60,373 nt of DNA, taken from the NCBI GenBank assembly GCA_948530865.1, contig CAOTKV010000007.1:1-60373 (forward strand), read 5' to 3'. Below, one piece after another: positions 52,602 through 60,373 of the stretch. The position numbers and the translations under genes are program-made. The notes under the pieces are model-generated. The model did not search any database. It was not told where the DNA came from and saw only the letters and a program-made list of their open reading frames with translations. Origin of the DNA: an uncultured Clostridia bacterium (GTDB lineage Bacteria; Bacillota; Clostridia; TANB77; CAG-508). Numbering within the stretch: position 1 is the stretch's first letter; each line of letters opens with the position of its first letter.

Positions 52602-53876
52602 ATGGGAAAACAAGATATTTATGATAATTTAGCAGAAAATATTGGAATTGAAAATTTTAAAAGAATTGATAAGAAAAAACAGAACAGAAAAGATTTCTTT
52701 CAAAAGATATTAACTGTTATAATATGTATAGTATCCATTACAGGAATGGTATGTGCAAAAGATATATCTATCAAAATATATGATAATGTTTATGGTGGTG
52801 GAAATGGTTATGGAAAGGCGATGAGTGAAGGATATATAGAAAAAGTAGAAATGGATGATAATATATCAAATTCTATAATTGAAAATGAAGAAACTGGAGA
52901 GATAATAGAAGATTTAGAAACTAAAATTAAAGTTGAAGAGTTTATAATGGATGATTTTTCTTTAAGTGCAACATTTGATATTACATTGTCTGATAAAATA
53001 AAAGATGCTGTAAAAATAGAAGATATTTGGAATGTTTCTTTTCCAGATTTAGTAGTATATGATGAAAATTATAATGTTTTACGTAGCGATACTCCTAGTG
53101 CATATAATGAGTTTTGTAAGGAAAAAAATATAGAACCAAATGAAGAAGAAAAATGGTTTGGTAGCGGTGAAAATGGACCACTAATAGAAAGTAAAGATGG
53201 AAATCATTTAAAAGTAATGTTTAATATTTATATAGGTGGTGCTTATTACCCAAAAAGTAAAAAAATTAATTTTGAATTAACTGAAATAGCAATTTCAAAT
53301 AAAGTAGAAACAATGCAAGGAAATGAACAGCTTTCATTAAAAGGAGATTGGAAGTTTTCTGTTGATGTACCAGAAAAAATGTATAATAGATCTAGCATTC
53401 TTTATATTCAAAAATCTACAAGTAATAAAGATTTTAATGTAACAAAAGCTACGGTATATGATACTGGTATGGATATATCAATGAAATTCCAAGCTGATAA
53501 ATATCCAGAAAGACCATCAACTCCTGAAATAGATTTTTGGAATTCTCTTCCAAAAGATGATGAATTAAAATCTATTGATATTTTGAACTATATACAAAAA
53601 GATTTTAGAAAAACACCTGAATATAAGGAATATATGGAAAAATCTTCTAAGATTTGGGAATTTGAAAAGTATTTAGTGAATGAAAATGGTGAAAAATTTG
53701 AAATGACAGTAGGAAATAGAGAAAATGGTGGCGGATATATAGATGAAAATGGAATATACGATTTTAATGCTATGTTTGATTTAACTAAATATGATATGAC
53801 AGATAAAATAACTCTTCATGTTAATTATCATGGAAGAGAAGCAGATATTATTTTAGAGAAGGCTGAGGTGAAATAA
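52602..53876 (+). CDS. Probable membrane anti-sigma factor (DUF4179-like)
   Basis: 424 residues. A short cytoplasmic start (about 1-33) is followed by one membrane segment (about 34-50) and a large outside domain containing DUF4179-like features (DNVYGGGNGYGKAMSEGYIEKVE). This is the layout of proteins encoded directly after ECF sigma genes in clostridia, thought to hold the sigma factor at the membrane and sense an extracellular signal. There is no visible zinc HXXXCXXC motif. The signal is unknown. Stop and next start overlap within two bases. Confidence 0.75.
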   Translation: MGKQDIYDNLAENIGIENFKRIDKKKQNRKDFFQKILTVIICIVSITGMVCAKDISIKIYDNVYGGGNGYGKAMSEGYIEKVEMDDNISNSIIENEETGEIIEDLETKIKVEEFIMDDFSLSATFDITLSDKIKDAVKIEDIWNVSFPDLVVYDENYNVLRSDTPSAYNEFCKEKNIEPNEEEKWFGSGENGPLIESKDGNHLKVMFNIYIGGAYYPKSKKINFELTEIAISNKVETMQGNEQLSLKGDWKFSVDVPEKMYNRSSILYIQKSTSNKDFNVTKATVYDTGMDISMKFQADKYPERPSTPEIDFWNSLPKDDELKSIDILNYIQKDFRKTPEYKEYMEKSSKIWEFEKYLVNENGEKFEMTVGNRENGGGYIDENGIYDFNAMFDLTKYDMTDKITLHVNYHGREADIILEKAEVK

Positions 53877-53877
53877 T

Positions 53878-54471
53878 ATGAAAAAAATACTTATTTCATT
53901 TATGATTATATTACTAATTTTTTCAAGTCAAGTTTTTGCAGTAGAAGATTGGAAAAAAGAGAATAAAAAAAGGGAAGAGGCATTTGAAAAAGCTCTAGTA
54001 GAATTATTGGAAAAATATAAAGATGAGAGTATACCAGAAGATGAAAGAATATTAGATTATAGATACTTAGGATTTGGAACTAGTAGTGTAGAAGAGGAAG
54101 AGTTAGTAAAAGTTCATATTGGTTTTATTGTTACACCTTATTCTAGTGAAAATACCCAATGGGATGATAGCAATAATATTTGTTTTGCTGAATTTTCAAA
54201 AGTAGATGGAGAATACAAACTGGAATGGATTTCTTTAGTACCAAGAAATTATGATAAATTTTTAGAAAAATTTGAAGAATATCAAAAAAATATACCAGAT
54301 AATGTTGAAACAGAAATTGTTCAAGGAGAAAAAAATGAAGATTTAAAATCTGGAAAAATTCAAGAGATGAGTAGTATAATTTTTATTTTAAGTAGTATAG
54401 TTTTAATATTAGTAATTTTAAGTATAATTATAAAATTATTAAAAAAAAGGGGAATTTTTAAAGCAAAATAG
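53878..54471 (+). CDS. Secreted, C-terminally anchored protein of the ECF operon
   Basis: 197 residues with a signal peptide (about 1-20, ending SSQVFA), a soluble extracytoplasmic domain, and a C-terminal membrane helix (about 165-187) with a basic end. No family recognised. It starts one base after the anti-sigma-like gene, GAGGTG preceding, so it belongs to the same operon and may act in the same signalling pathway outside the membrane. Confidence 0.75.
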   Translation: MKKILISFMIILLIFSSQVFAVEDWKKENKKREEAFEKALVELLEKYKDESIPEDERILDYRYLGFGTSSVEEEELVKVHIGFIVTPYSSENTQWDDSNNICFAEFSKVDGEYKLEWISLVPRNYDKFLEKFEEYQKNIPDNVETEIVQGEKNEDLKSGKIQEMSSIIFILSSIVLILVILSIIIKLLKKRGIFKAK

Positions 54472-54480
54472 TTATATATA

Positions 54481-54516
54481 AAAAGAGTAATTGACTGATT
54501 TATCAATTACTCTTTT
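54481..54516. terminator. Bidirectional terminator between the ECF operon and rsmA
   Basis: Perfect 14-bp arms AAAAGAGTAATTGA / TCAATTACTCTTTT; the right arm includes the rsmA stop region. Confidence 0.88.
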
Positions 54517-55352
54517 AATTTATCTGAAAGCATTCCAAATTGTTCTAAAGTAAGTTGTTCTGCACGAACTCTAAGATCTAATTCCAATTCTGTTAATATT
54601 TTTTCTAAGTTTTCTTTAGACCCAATTCCTGAATTAGATAATGAATTTATTAATGTTTTTCTTTTTTGCATAAAAGCACATTTTATAACTTTAAAAAATA
54701 ATTCTTCGTCTAAAACTTTAATTTTTGGTTCACTTAGAATATCTAATTTTATTACAGAAGAATCAACTTTAGGGCTTGGTATAAATGATTCTTTAGGTAC
54801 GTCAATAACTGTTTTTGGATTAGTATAATAGTTTATACTATATGTTATGGAACCAGTGTTCTTAGAACCAGGAGATTCTGTTAATCTTTCAGCAACTTCT
54901 TTTTGTACCATAACAGTAATGCTTGTTAAATTTAATTTATCTTCTAATAATTTCATAATGATTGGTGTTGTAATATAATATGGTAAGTTTGCAACGACTT
55001 TTACATTTTCAAATTCAGAGTTTTTTGAAATTAATTCTTTTAAATCAACTTTTAAAACATCATCATTTATTAGTTCAAAGTTTGTATATAGACTAAATCT
55101 ATCATTTAATATTTTTAACATATGTGTATCTAATTCTATACAAATAACTTTTCCTGCACTTTCTAGTAGATAGGAGGTAAGAGTGCCAAGACCAGGTCCA
55201 ATTTCAATTACAAGATCTTTTTTTGATACTTCAGCATTTTGAACAATTCCACTTACTACATTTTCATCAATTAGGAAATTTTGACCATAATTTTTATTTG
55301 CAGTTATATTATATTTATTCATTAAAAATTTGGTTTCTTGAAATAAGTTCAT
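54507..55352 (-). CDS. rsmA: 16S rRNA dimethyladenosine transferase
   Basis: 281 residues. RsmA (KsgA) methylates two adjacent adenosines near the 3' end of 16S rRNA. Seen are the NYGQNFLID start, the AdoMet-binding EIGPGLGTLT, CIELD, DVLKVD, and the catalytic NLPYYITTPI. Family length and ending (lysine-rich KRKTLINSLS) are normal. AAAGGA precedes the ATG. Confidence 0.95.
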   Translation of the reverse strand: MNLFQETKFLMNKYNITANKNYGQNFLIDENVVSGIVQNAEVSKKDLVIEIGPGLGTLTSYLLESAGKVICIELDTHMLKILNDRFSLYTNFELINDDVLKVDLKELISKNSEFENVKVVANLPYYITTPIIMKLLEDKLNLTSITVMVQKEVAERLTESPGSKNTGSITYSINYYTNPKTVIDVPKESFIPSPKVDSSVIKLDILSEPKIKVLDEELFFKVIKCAFMQKRKTLINSLSNSGIGSKENLEKILTELELDLRVRAEQLTLEQFGMLSDKLKE

Positions 55353-55425
55353 ATAAAAAATCCTTTTCTATTAATAATCTATTACTAATTCTACCATAAA
55401 ATCGCTTAAATTTCAATATGAATCC

Positions 55426-55474
55426 AAAATACGTGCATGTAGTTTGCATAAGAATAAAATCACGCACGCATTTT
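55426..55474. other. Long imperfect hairpin in the rsmA-por gap
   Basis: AAAATACGTGCATG can pair with CACGCACGCATTTT with two mismatches around a 21-base loop. It lies in a 362-bp gene-free stretch (55353-55714); apart from this hairpin and the por terminator nothing is recognised there. Confidence 0.35.
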
Positions 55475-55678
55475 GTATAACTTTTCATATTTGTACAAAT
55501 GTATGCTTTTGTAATTTCTATTGAATAAAAAAATATAATTTTCTTTTGTGTAAGAAATTAATTGTTTTGTGAAAAAATTGCATGAACATGCTATAGAATA
55601 ATTGACCAAAACATGACTTATTTTAAGGGATAGAACCTTGCAAACAGGTCAAAACGCTGAAAAGTGGTGATAAAATAA

Positions 55679-55710
55679 AGAGAGTTACTGATGAAAAAAG
55701 TAACTCTCTA
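55679..55710 (-). terminator. Terminator of the por operon
   Basis: Perfect arms AGAGAGTTAC / GTAACTCTCT, T-rich on the minus strand, five bases beyond the porB stop. Confidence 0.85.
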
Positions 55711-55714
55711 AATA

Positions 55715-56671
55715 CTAATTTTGTTTATTTGTAATTTCTTCTAAGTCTAATAGTTCTTGCCATCTAGAATCAACTTCTTTTTGGAATTCTTCAATCATCC
55801 ATTCATTTCCTGGTTTAAACATATGTTTAAATCTTTTTTGTGGTTTTAAGAATTCTTCTATAGGAAGTTTCTTTGCTGGTTTATATGTTATTTTATAAAC
55901 TCCATCAACAACTTCATATAATGGCCAATAGCAAGTATCAACAGCAAGTTTGTTTATTTGCATTAAATCTTCTGTATTATATCCCCATCCTCTTGGGCAT
56001 GGTGCAAGAACATTTAAGAAACAAGCACCTTCTGTATAAATAGCTTTTTCAGATTTTTCATATAAATCTTTGTAATTAGCAAGTGCAATTGTTTGAGCAA
56101 CATATGGTAAGTGATGTCCAACCATTATTTTTGCTAAATCTTTACGAGGTTGCATTTTTCCAGGAACAACAGATCCTGCTGGTGTAGTTGTTGTATCTGC
56201 AAATTTTGGTGTTGCAGATGAACGTTGAATACCAGTGTTCATGTAAGCACCATTATCATAACAAACATAAACCATGTCATGACCTCTTTCCATAGCACCT
56301 GATAAACTTTGAAGACCGATATCGTAAGTTCCTCCGTCTCCACCAAATGCAATGAATTTTGTGTTTTTATCTTCTGGTAATTTTCCTTGACGTTTCATTG
56401 CTTTATAAGCAGCTTCAGCTCCACTTAAAGTAGCACCAGCACATTCAAATGCTGTATGGATAAATGAGTCTGTCCAAGATGTATAAGGATAAATGAAAGT
56501 TGAAACTTCCATACATCCAGTAGCTCCTGCAATAACAGCATGATCTTCTGGTTTAAGAGCTCTTAAAATCATTCTAGCTACTGGTGGTGCACCACAACCA
56601 GCACACATTCTATGACCTGATGTGAATCTTGAAGGCTTATTAGCGATTACTTCTTTATGATTATATGGCAT
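55715..56671 (-). CDS. porB: 2-oxoacid:ferredoxin oxidoreductase, beta subunit
   Basis: 318 residues. This thiamine-diphosphate-binding subunit has CAGCGAP near the start (Fe-S ligand cysteines), GDGGTYDIGLQ with the ThDP/Mg motif, and YDNGAYMNTGIQRSSATP. With subunits A, D and G encoded upstream it oxidises pyruvate (or a related 2-oxoacid) and reduces ferredoxin, the central acetyl-CoA-forming step of anaerobes. It is the last gene of the leftward operon. Confidence 0.94.
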   Translation of the reverse strand: MPYNHKEVIANKPSRFTSGHRMCAGCGAPPVARMILRALKPEDHAVIAGATGCMEVSTFIYPYTSWTDSFIHTAFECAGATLSGAEAAYKAMKRQGKLPEDKNTKFIAFGGDGGTYDIGLQSLSGAMERGHDMVYVCYDNGAYMNTGIQRSSATPKFADTTTTPAGSVVPGKMQPRKDLAKIMVGHHLPYVAQTIALANYKDLYEKSEKAIYTEGACFLNVLAPCPRGWGYNTEDLMQINKLAVDTCYWPLYEVVDGVYKITYKPAKKLPIEEFLKPQKRFKHMFKPGNEWMIEEFQKEVDSRWQELLDLEEITNKQN

Positions 56672-56709
56672 ATTAATCCATCCTTTCTAATTGTTTTACA
56701 ATTTTTTAT

Positions 56710-57921
56710 TTATTTTGTTCTTAATCCTAAATATCTGTAAGGATTTTCAACTTTAATTTTTGCTCCATCAACTTGTTTTTCTTGTTCAAAAGCAATAACT
56801 TCTAAATCTTTATATACACTCTTAATATCTGAAACTGTTGTATCTCTACCACCAATTCCATATACATAATTTACTGTTGGCACATTAATGTTATTTATAA
56901 ACATTCCAGAAGTAACATCTTCATATAAAGCTCCACCAGCAGCGTTTAGAGAATCTGCTTTATCTAAAACTGCGACAGCTTTTGCGTTTTTTAAGCTTTC
57001 TGCAATTTCTTCAGCAGGGAAAGGTCTAAACATTCTAATTTTTAATAATCCTGCTCTTATACCTTGTGCTCTTAATTCATCAACTGCAGCTTTTGTTGTT
57101 CCTGCTGTTGAATTCATACAAACGATAACCATTTCAGCATCATCTAATTTATATTTTTCAAAGAATTCATATTTTCTTCCAGAAATTTTTTCGAATTCTT
57201 CAGAAACATCTTTAATTACTTTTTTTGCATTTTTCATAGCTATGGCTTGTTGTGTTTTATGTTCAAATAAATATGCTTGTAAATCTAAAGGACCAACTGC
57301 AATAGGTTCTTTATCATTTAATAAATAATGTTCTGGTTTATAAGTACCTACAAATTTTTTTACTATATCATCTTCTAATAATTCAATATTTTCAATTGAA
57401 TGAGATGTTATAAATCCATCTTGACATACCATTAATGGAAGTTGAACATCTTTATGCTCAGCAATTCTGTGAGCCATAAGTAAGTTATCATATGCTTCTT
57501 GATTGTTTTCTGAGAAAAGCATAATCCAACCTGCATCTCTAACACCCATAGCATCTGAGTGATCATTGTGTATATTTAAAGGTCCTGAAACAGCTCTATT
57601 AACTAATGACATAACAATAGGTAATCTTAAACTAGAAGCAATATAAATCATTTCCCACATTAAAGATAAACCATTTGCTGAAGTAGCAGTCATAGCTCTT
57701 CCTCCAGCTGATTGTGCACCAATACAAGCACTCATCGCACTATGTTCACTTTCAACAGCAACAAATTCTGTATCAACTTGACCATTGCTTACAAAACTTG
57801 AAAAGTATTGTGGTATTTCTGTTGAAGGTGTGATTGGAAATGCAGCAACAACATCAGGATTTATTTGTTTCATAGCTATAGCAGCAGCTTCATTACCACT
57901 TAATCTTTCTCTAATTCCCAT
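56710..57921 (-). CDS. porA: 2-oxoacid:ferredoxin oxidoreductase, alpha subunit
   Basis: 403 residues from ATG 57921, with AAGGAGAG upstream; the longer frame from 58023 overlaps porD. The pyrimidine-binding domain begins GNEAAAIAMKQINPDVVAAF and includes PITPSTEIPQYF and the ATSANGLSLMWE loop. Together with porB it forms the catalytic centre. The order porG-porD-porA-porB is typical of four-subunit enzymes in Clostridia and archaea. Confidence 0.94.
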   Translation of the reverse strand: MGIRERLSGNEAAAIAMKQINPDVVAAFPITPSTEIPQYFSSFVSNGQVDTEFVAVESEHSAMSACIGAQSAGGRAMTATSANGLSLMWEMIYIASSLRLPIVMSLVNRAVSGPLNIHNDHSDAMGVRDAGWIMLFSENNQEAYDNLLMAHRIAEHKDVQLPLMVCQDGFITSHSIENIELLEDDIVKKFVGTYKPEHYLLNDKEPIAVGPLDLQAYLFEHKTQQAIAMKNAKKVIKDVSEEFEKISGRKYEFFEKYKLDDAEMVIVCMNSTAGTTKAAVDELRAQGIRAGLLKIRMFRPFPAEEIAESLKNAKAVAVLDKADSLNAAGGALYEDVTSGMFINNINVPTVNYVYGIGGRDTTVSDIKSVYKDLEVIAFEQEKQVDGAKIKVENPYRYLGLRTK

Positions 57922-57949
57922 AATTTCTCTCCTTTTATTTTTATTGATT

Positions 57950-58240
57950 TTATTCCATTTCGATAGCTTTGAAAGGACAAACCTTAGCACAAACGCCACA
58001 TCCCTTACAAGCATCGTAATCAAAATCTTCTCTTTTTCCTTCTTTATTTACTGGAATTGCATCATCTGGGCAAACAGGGAAACAAAGTCCACATTGTTTG
58101 CAAAGTTCTGGAATAAATCTAGGAGTTGTAGAACGCCAATCTCCAGTTTTAAACTCTTTTGCATTACCAGCTGTATAAATATTTCCACCTATTGTAAGAT
58201 CTTCCATAGGTGTTTTTGGATTTAATTTATTTTCTGTCAT
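57950..58240 (-). CDS. porD: 2-oxoacid:ferredoxin oxidoreductase, delta (ferredoxin) subunit
   Basis: 96 residues with two 4Fe-4S motifs, CKQCGLCFPVCPDDAIP and CKGCGVCAKVCPFKAIEME, which pass electrons from the ThDP site towards ferredoxin. GAAGGGAG precedes the ATG. It lies 12 bp after porG and 28 bp before porA. Confidence 0.94.
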   Translation of the reverse strand: MTENKLNPKTPMEDLTIGGNIYTAGNAKEFKTGDWRSTTPRFIPELCKQCGLCFPVCPDDAIPVNKEGKREDFDYDACKGCGVCAKVCPFKAIEME

Positions 58241-58252
58241 AATAACTCCCTT

Positions 58253-58831
58253 CTAAACTTTAGTTACTTCTTTTAAAGCCATTTCTAAAGCTTTCATATT
58301 TCCATCAATAACTTCAGGTTTTTTTGCAAATTTATGTTTGAAAGAACCAATCATATCTTCTAAAAATGCTTCGTCAGACATTATATTGCTAACTTTAACA
58401 ACTGCTGCAAGCATAGGGGTGTTAGGAAAATATTTTCCTAAAGTTTCCATAGAAACTTTTCTAGCATCTATTTTGTAGATATCTCCTTCATAACCTTTTA
58501 GAGAATTTCTTAATTCATCTCCATTTTTTGTAGAATTAATAATTATTGCACCATCTTTTTTTAGACCAGCTGTAACATCAACACAGTCTAAAAGAGAGTC
58601 GTCAACAACAACGACATAATCAGGCTCATAAATATTTGAGTGAACAGTGATTGGCTCATCACTTATTCTATTATAAGCAGTGATAGGAGCCCCCATTCTT
58701 TCTGGACCATATTCAGGAAAGCCTTGAATATATTTTCCAGTATTGAATGCTGCATCTGCAAGAAGAAGTGAAGCTGTTTTTGCACCTTGACCACCTCTAC
58801 CATGCCATCTGATTTCAATTAAATTACTCAT
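58253..58831 (-). CDS. porG: 2-oxoacid:ferredoxin oxidoreductase, gamma subunit
   Basis: 192 residues starting IEIRWHGRGGQGAKTAS, the CoA-related gamma-domain signature, with FPEYGPERMGAP and the late KVSNIM segment. AGGAGG precedes the ATG. It is the first gene of the por operon. Confidence 0.94.
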   Translation of the reverse strand: MSNLIEIRWHGRGGQGAKTASLLLADAAFNTGKYIQGFPEYGPERMGAPITAYNRISDEPITVHSNIYEPDYVVVVDDSLLDCVDVTAGLKKDGAIIINSTKNGDELRNSLKGYEGDIYKIDARKVSMETLGKYFPNTPMLAAVVKVSNIMSDEAFLEDMIGSFKHKFAKKPEVIDGNMKALEMALKEVTKV

Positions 58832-58914
58832 TGTAACCTCCTATTTAGAATATTTTATGTTATAACAAAAGATCATTGTCTATGGTGTATATTTTTATTC
58901 ATTATTTCATGTAC

Positions 58915-58943
58915 AGTATATATTTTTTACTAAGGAAAGTCAA
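58915..58943 (-). promoter_or_regulatory. Sigma-A promoter of the por operon
   Basis: On the minus strand TTGACT at 58943-58938, 17-bp spacer, TATACT at 58920-58915, about 85 bp before porG. It lies in the 308-bp divergent gap to minD. Confidence 0.65.
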
Positions 58944-59002
58944 TATAGAAGGCAATTCTTATTTTTTATTACAAACTTATTACAAAAAACTAACAAGATT
59001 CA

Positions 59003-59029
59003 TTGACTTTTGACGAAAAAAAATATAAT
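59003..59029 (+). promoter_or_regulatory. Possible promoter of minD-minE
   Basis: TTGACT at 59003-59008 and TATAAT at 59024-59029 with a short 15-bp spacer. A leader of about 110 bases follows. Nothing else is recognised in this gap. Confidence 0.4.
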
Positions 59030-59139
59030 ATATATATGTTTTAAATGATAATATATGATAATCGCATAATATACATTTTGCTTGTTGTAACAAATTTAAC
59101 TACGGAATACAGGCAAAGCGAAGTTAAGGAGGAAATTTA

Positions 59140-59934
59140 ATGGGAGAAGTTATCGTTATTACATCAGGAAAAGGTGGAGTTGGTAAAACAACAACAACTG
59201 CAAATCTTGGTTCTGCATTGGCTCTTGCAGGAAAAAAGGTTGCGTTAGTTGATACAGATATCGGTTTAAGAAATTTAGATGTTGTTTTAGGACTTGAAAA
59301 TAGAATAGTATATGATTTAGTTGATGTTATAGAAGAAAAATGTAGATTAAGACAAGCTTTAATAAAAGACAAAAGATTTAAAGAACTTTTCTTGCTTCCA
59401 GCAGCACAAACAAAAGATAAAACAGCCATAAATGAACAACAAATGAAAGATTTAGTAGCTAAATTAAAAGAAGAATTTGATTACATAATTGTAGATTGTC
59501 CAGCAGGAATTGAACAAGGTTTCAAAAATGCTATTGCTGGGGCTGATAGAGCTTTAGTTGTTACAACAGCTGAAATTTCATCAATTAGAGATGCTGATAG
59601 AATTATAGGATTATTAGAAGCTTCTGAAATTAAAAACCCTGAACTAATTGTTAATAGATTAAGACCAAGTATGGTTAGAAGAGGGGAAATGATGGATGTT
59701 AATGATATTGTTGATTTATTAGCAATAGATTTAATAGGTGTTGTACCAGATGATGAAAACATTATTACTCAAACTAATAAAGGAGAACCAGTTATTTCTA
59801 ATAAAAAAGCACCTTCTGGAAAAGCTTATTTAGAAATTTCAAGAAGAATATTAGGAGAGAACATCGAAGTTACAGTACCTGGAAAAGAGACAGGCTTTTT
59901 TGCTAGATTAAAAAGTCTTTTTGGAAGAGGATAA
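59140..59934 (+). CDS. minD: Septum-site determining protein MinD
   Basis: 264 residues. The deviant Walker A GKGGVGKTT is at residues about 10-18, followed by DTDIGLRNLD and the switch-like DCPAGIEQGF. The C-terminus ends in a basic amphipathic membrane-targeting helix (FFARLKSLFGRG). MinD recruits the division inhibitor MinC to the membrane and is released by MinE. AAGGAGG precedes the ATG. minE starts 32 bp downstream. Confidence 0.96.
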   Translation: MGEVIVITSGKGGVGKTTTTANLGSALALAGKKVALVDTDIGLRNLDVVLGLENRIVYDLVDVIEEKCRLRQALIKDKRFKELFLLPAAQTKDKTAINEQQMKDLVAKLKEEFDYIIVDCPAGIEQGFKNAIAGADRALVVTTAEISSIRDADRIIGLLEASEIKNPELIVNRLRPSMVRRGEMMDVNDIVDLLAIDLIGVVPDDENIITQTNKGEPVISNKKAPSGKAYLEISRRILGENIEVTVPGKETGFFARLKSLFGRG

Positions 59935-59966
59935 AATAAGATAAAAGTTGGAGGTAAGAATTAATA

Positions 59967-60373
59967 ATGTTTGAAAATATAGGACATTTTTTCAAAAAAA
60001 TAGTAAAAACAGAGCCACAAAAAGAATTAGGCTCAAAAGATGCTGCAAAAGAAAGATTACATTTAGTTCTTATGCAAGATAGAGCAAATGTATCAGCAGA
60101 TTTTTTGGAACTTATGAAACAAGAAATAATTGATGTTATAAAAAAATATATTGTGGTTGATGAAGATTCAATTGATGTAAGACTTACAAATCAATCAAAT
60201 GATGATGGTACAAATGGTGCACCTTCATTATATGCTAATATACCAATTGTAAATATAAAAAATGATATGATGGCTGAGAAGATTAAAGATTTTGAGGGAG
60301 TAGATTTCAATAAAGAAATGGGAATCCCAACATATAATGAAACTCCAAATAATAGTGAAGAAAATAAAGAAGA
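59967..60373 (+). CDS. minE: Cell division topological specificity factor MinE (3' truncated by the window)
   Basis: The frame starts MFENIGHFFKKIV with GGAGG upstream and is still open at the window end, after 135 residues. The anti-MinCD helix and dimer strands are seen in AKERLHLVLMQDRANVS and VVDEDSIDVRL. MinE is normally about 85-100 residues; here at least 35 more residues follow, acidic and Asn-rich, with no homology seen. MinE triggers MinD ATPase and so confines MinC to the poles. The presence of MinE rather than only DivIVA is typical of many Clostridia. Confidence 0.9.
   Translation, partial: MFENIGHFFKKIVKTEPQKELGSKDAAKERLHLVLMQDRANVSADFLELMKQEIIDVIKKYIVVDEDSIDVRLTNQSNDDGTNGAPSLYANIPIVNIKNDMMAEKIKDFEGVDFNKEMGIPTYNETPNNSEENKE

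Noticed and set aside
1..60373. CRISPR array
   Set aside because: No set of direct repeats with regular unique spacers was seen on either strand; the scattered palindromes are isolated and far apart.

Overview
The window is AT-rich (roughly 27-30% G+C by eye) and reads as the chromosome of a low-GC, Gram-positive, endospore-forming anaerobe of the Clostridia. Sporulation and germination genes (a SpoIIE phosphatase, a YpeB-like protein, a small Spo0E-like protein preceded by Spo0A-box-like sites), a four-subunit 2-oxoacid:ferredoxin oxidoreductase, a MinD/MinE pair, sortase-type surface anchors and tRNAs with encoded CCA all fit this. I cannot name a species.

Layout. 0-15 kb: the tail of a wall-anchored protein, spoIIE, a diglucosyl-lipid-type glycosyltransferase fused to a Nudix domain, ypeB, an envelope operon (alpha/beta hydrolase, membrane-anchored Mur ligase, D-Ala-D-Ala ligase) and a 1358-residue LPXTG adhesin. 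14.8-20.7 kb: a CbpA-like J protein, then an unusual block with two unknown proteins, a VirD4/TraG-type coupling ATPase (frameshifted at its Walker A motif) and a small-protein/coiled-coil/small-protein module. 20.8-25.8 kb: SbcD/SbcC-like (YhaO/YhaN) genes, prfA and a ZIP transporter. 25.8-32.7 kb: an accessory region around two tRNA genes, with two HExxH proteins, frameshifted genes, an HNH protein, a Nudix hydrolase, a candidate small RNA and a decayed IS3-type transposase. 32.7-40.4 kb: a PPC-domain protein, a YfmF/YfmH peptidase pair, lgt, the spo0E-like gene, an MscS channel, a patatin and a cytoplasmic alpha-amylase. 40.5-43.4 kb: a second copy of the small/coiled-coil/small module followed by a 535-residue repeat-rich protein. 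43.6-44.6 kb: one unknown gene of clearly higher G+C. 44.7-60.4 kb: SDR, YjjX-type NTPase, Ppx/GppA-like protein, M14 peptidase, Hsp33, dGTPase-like HD protein, TSCPD protein, an ECF sigma operon, rsmA, the por operon and minD-minE.

The best candidate for an undescribed system is the pair of paralogous modules at 18987-20208 and 40560-41809. Each has a small protein A with a GKEI-YG motif, a coiled-coil protein B of about 290 residues, and a small protein C with a GD-F-NLD motif. Each is followed by a different fourth gene, and copy 1 lies directly after an orphan VirD4-like ATPase operon. A second theme is a family of short palindromic repeats (core TGAAATTTAGGGACGTTC) scattered between genes, whose arms are also used as transcription terminators.
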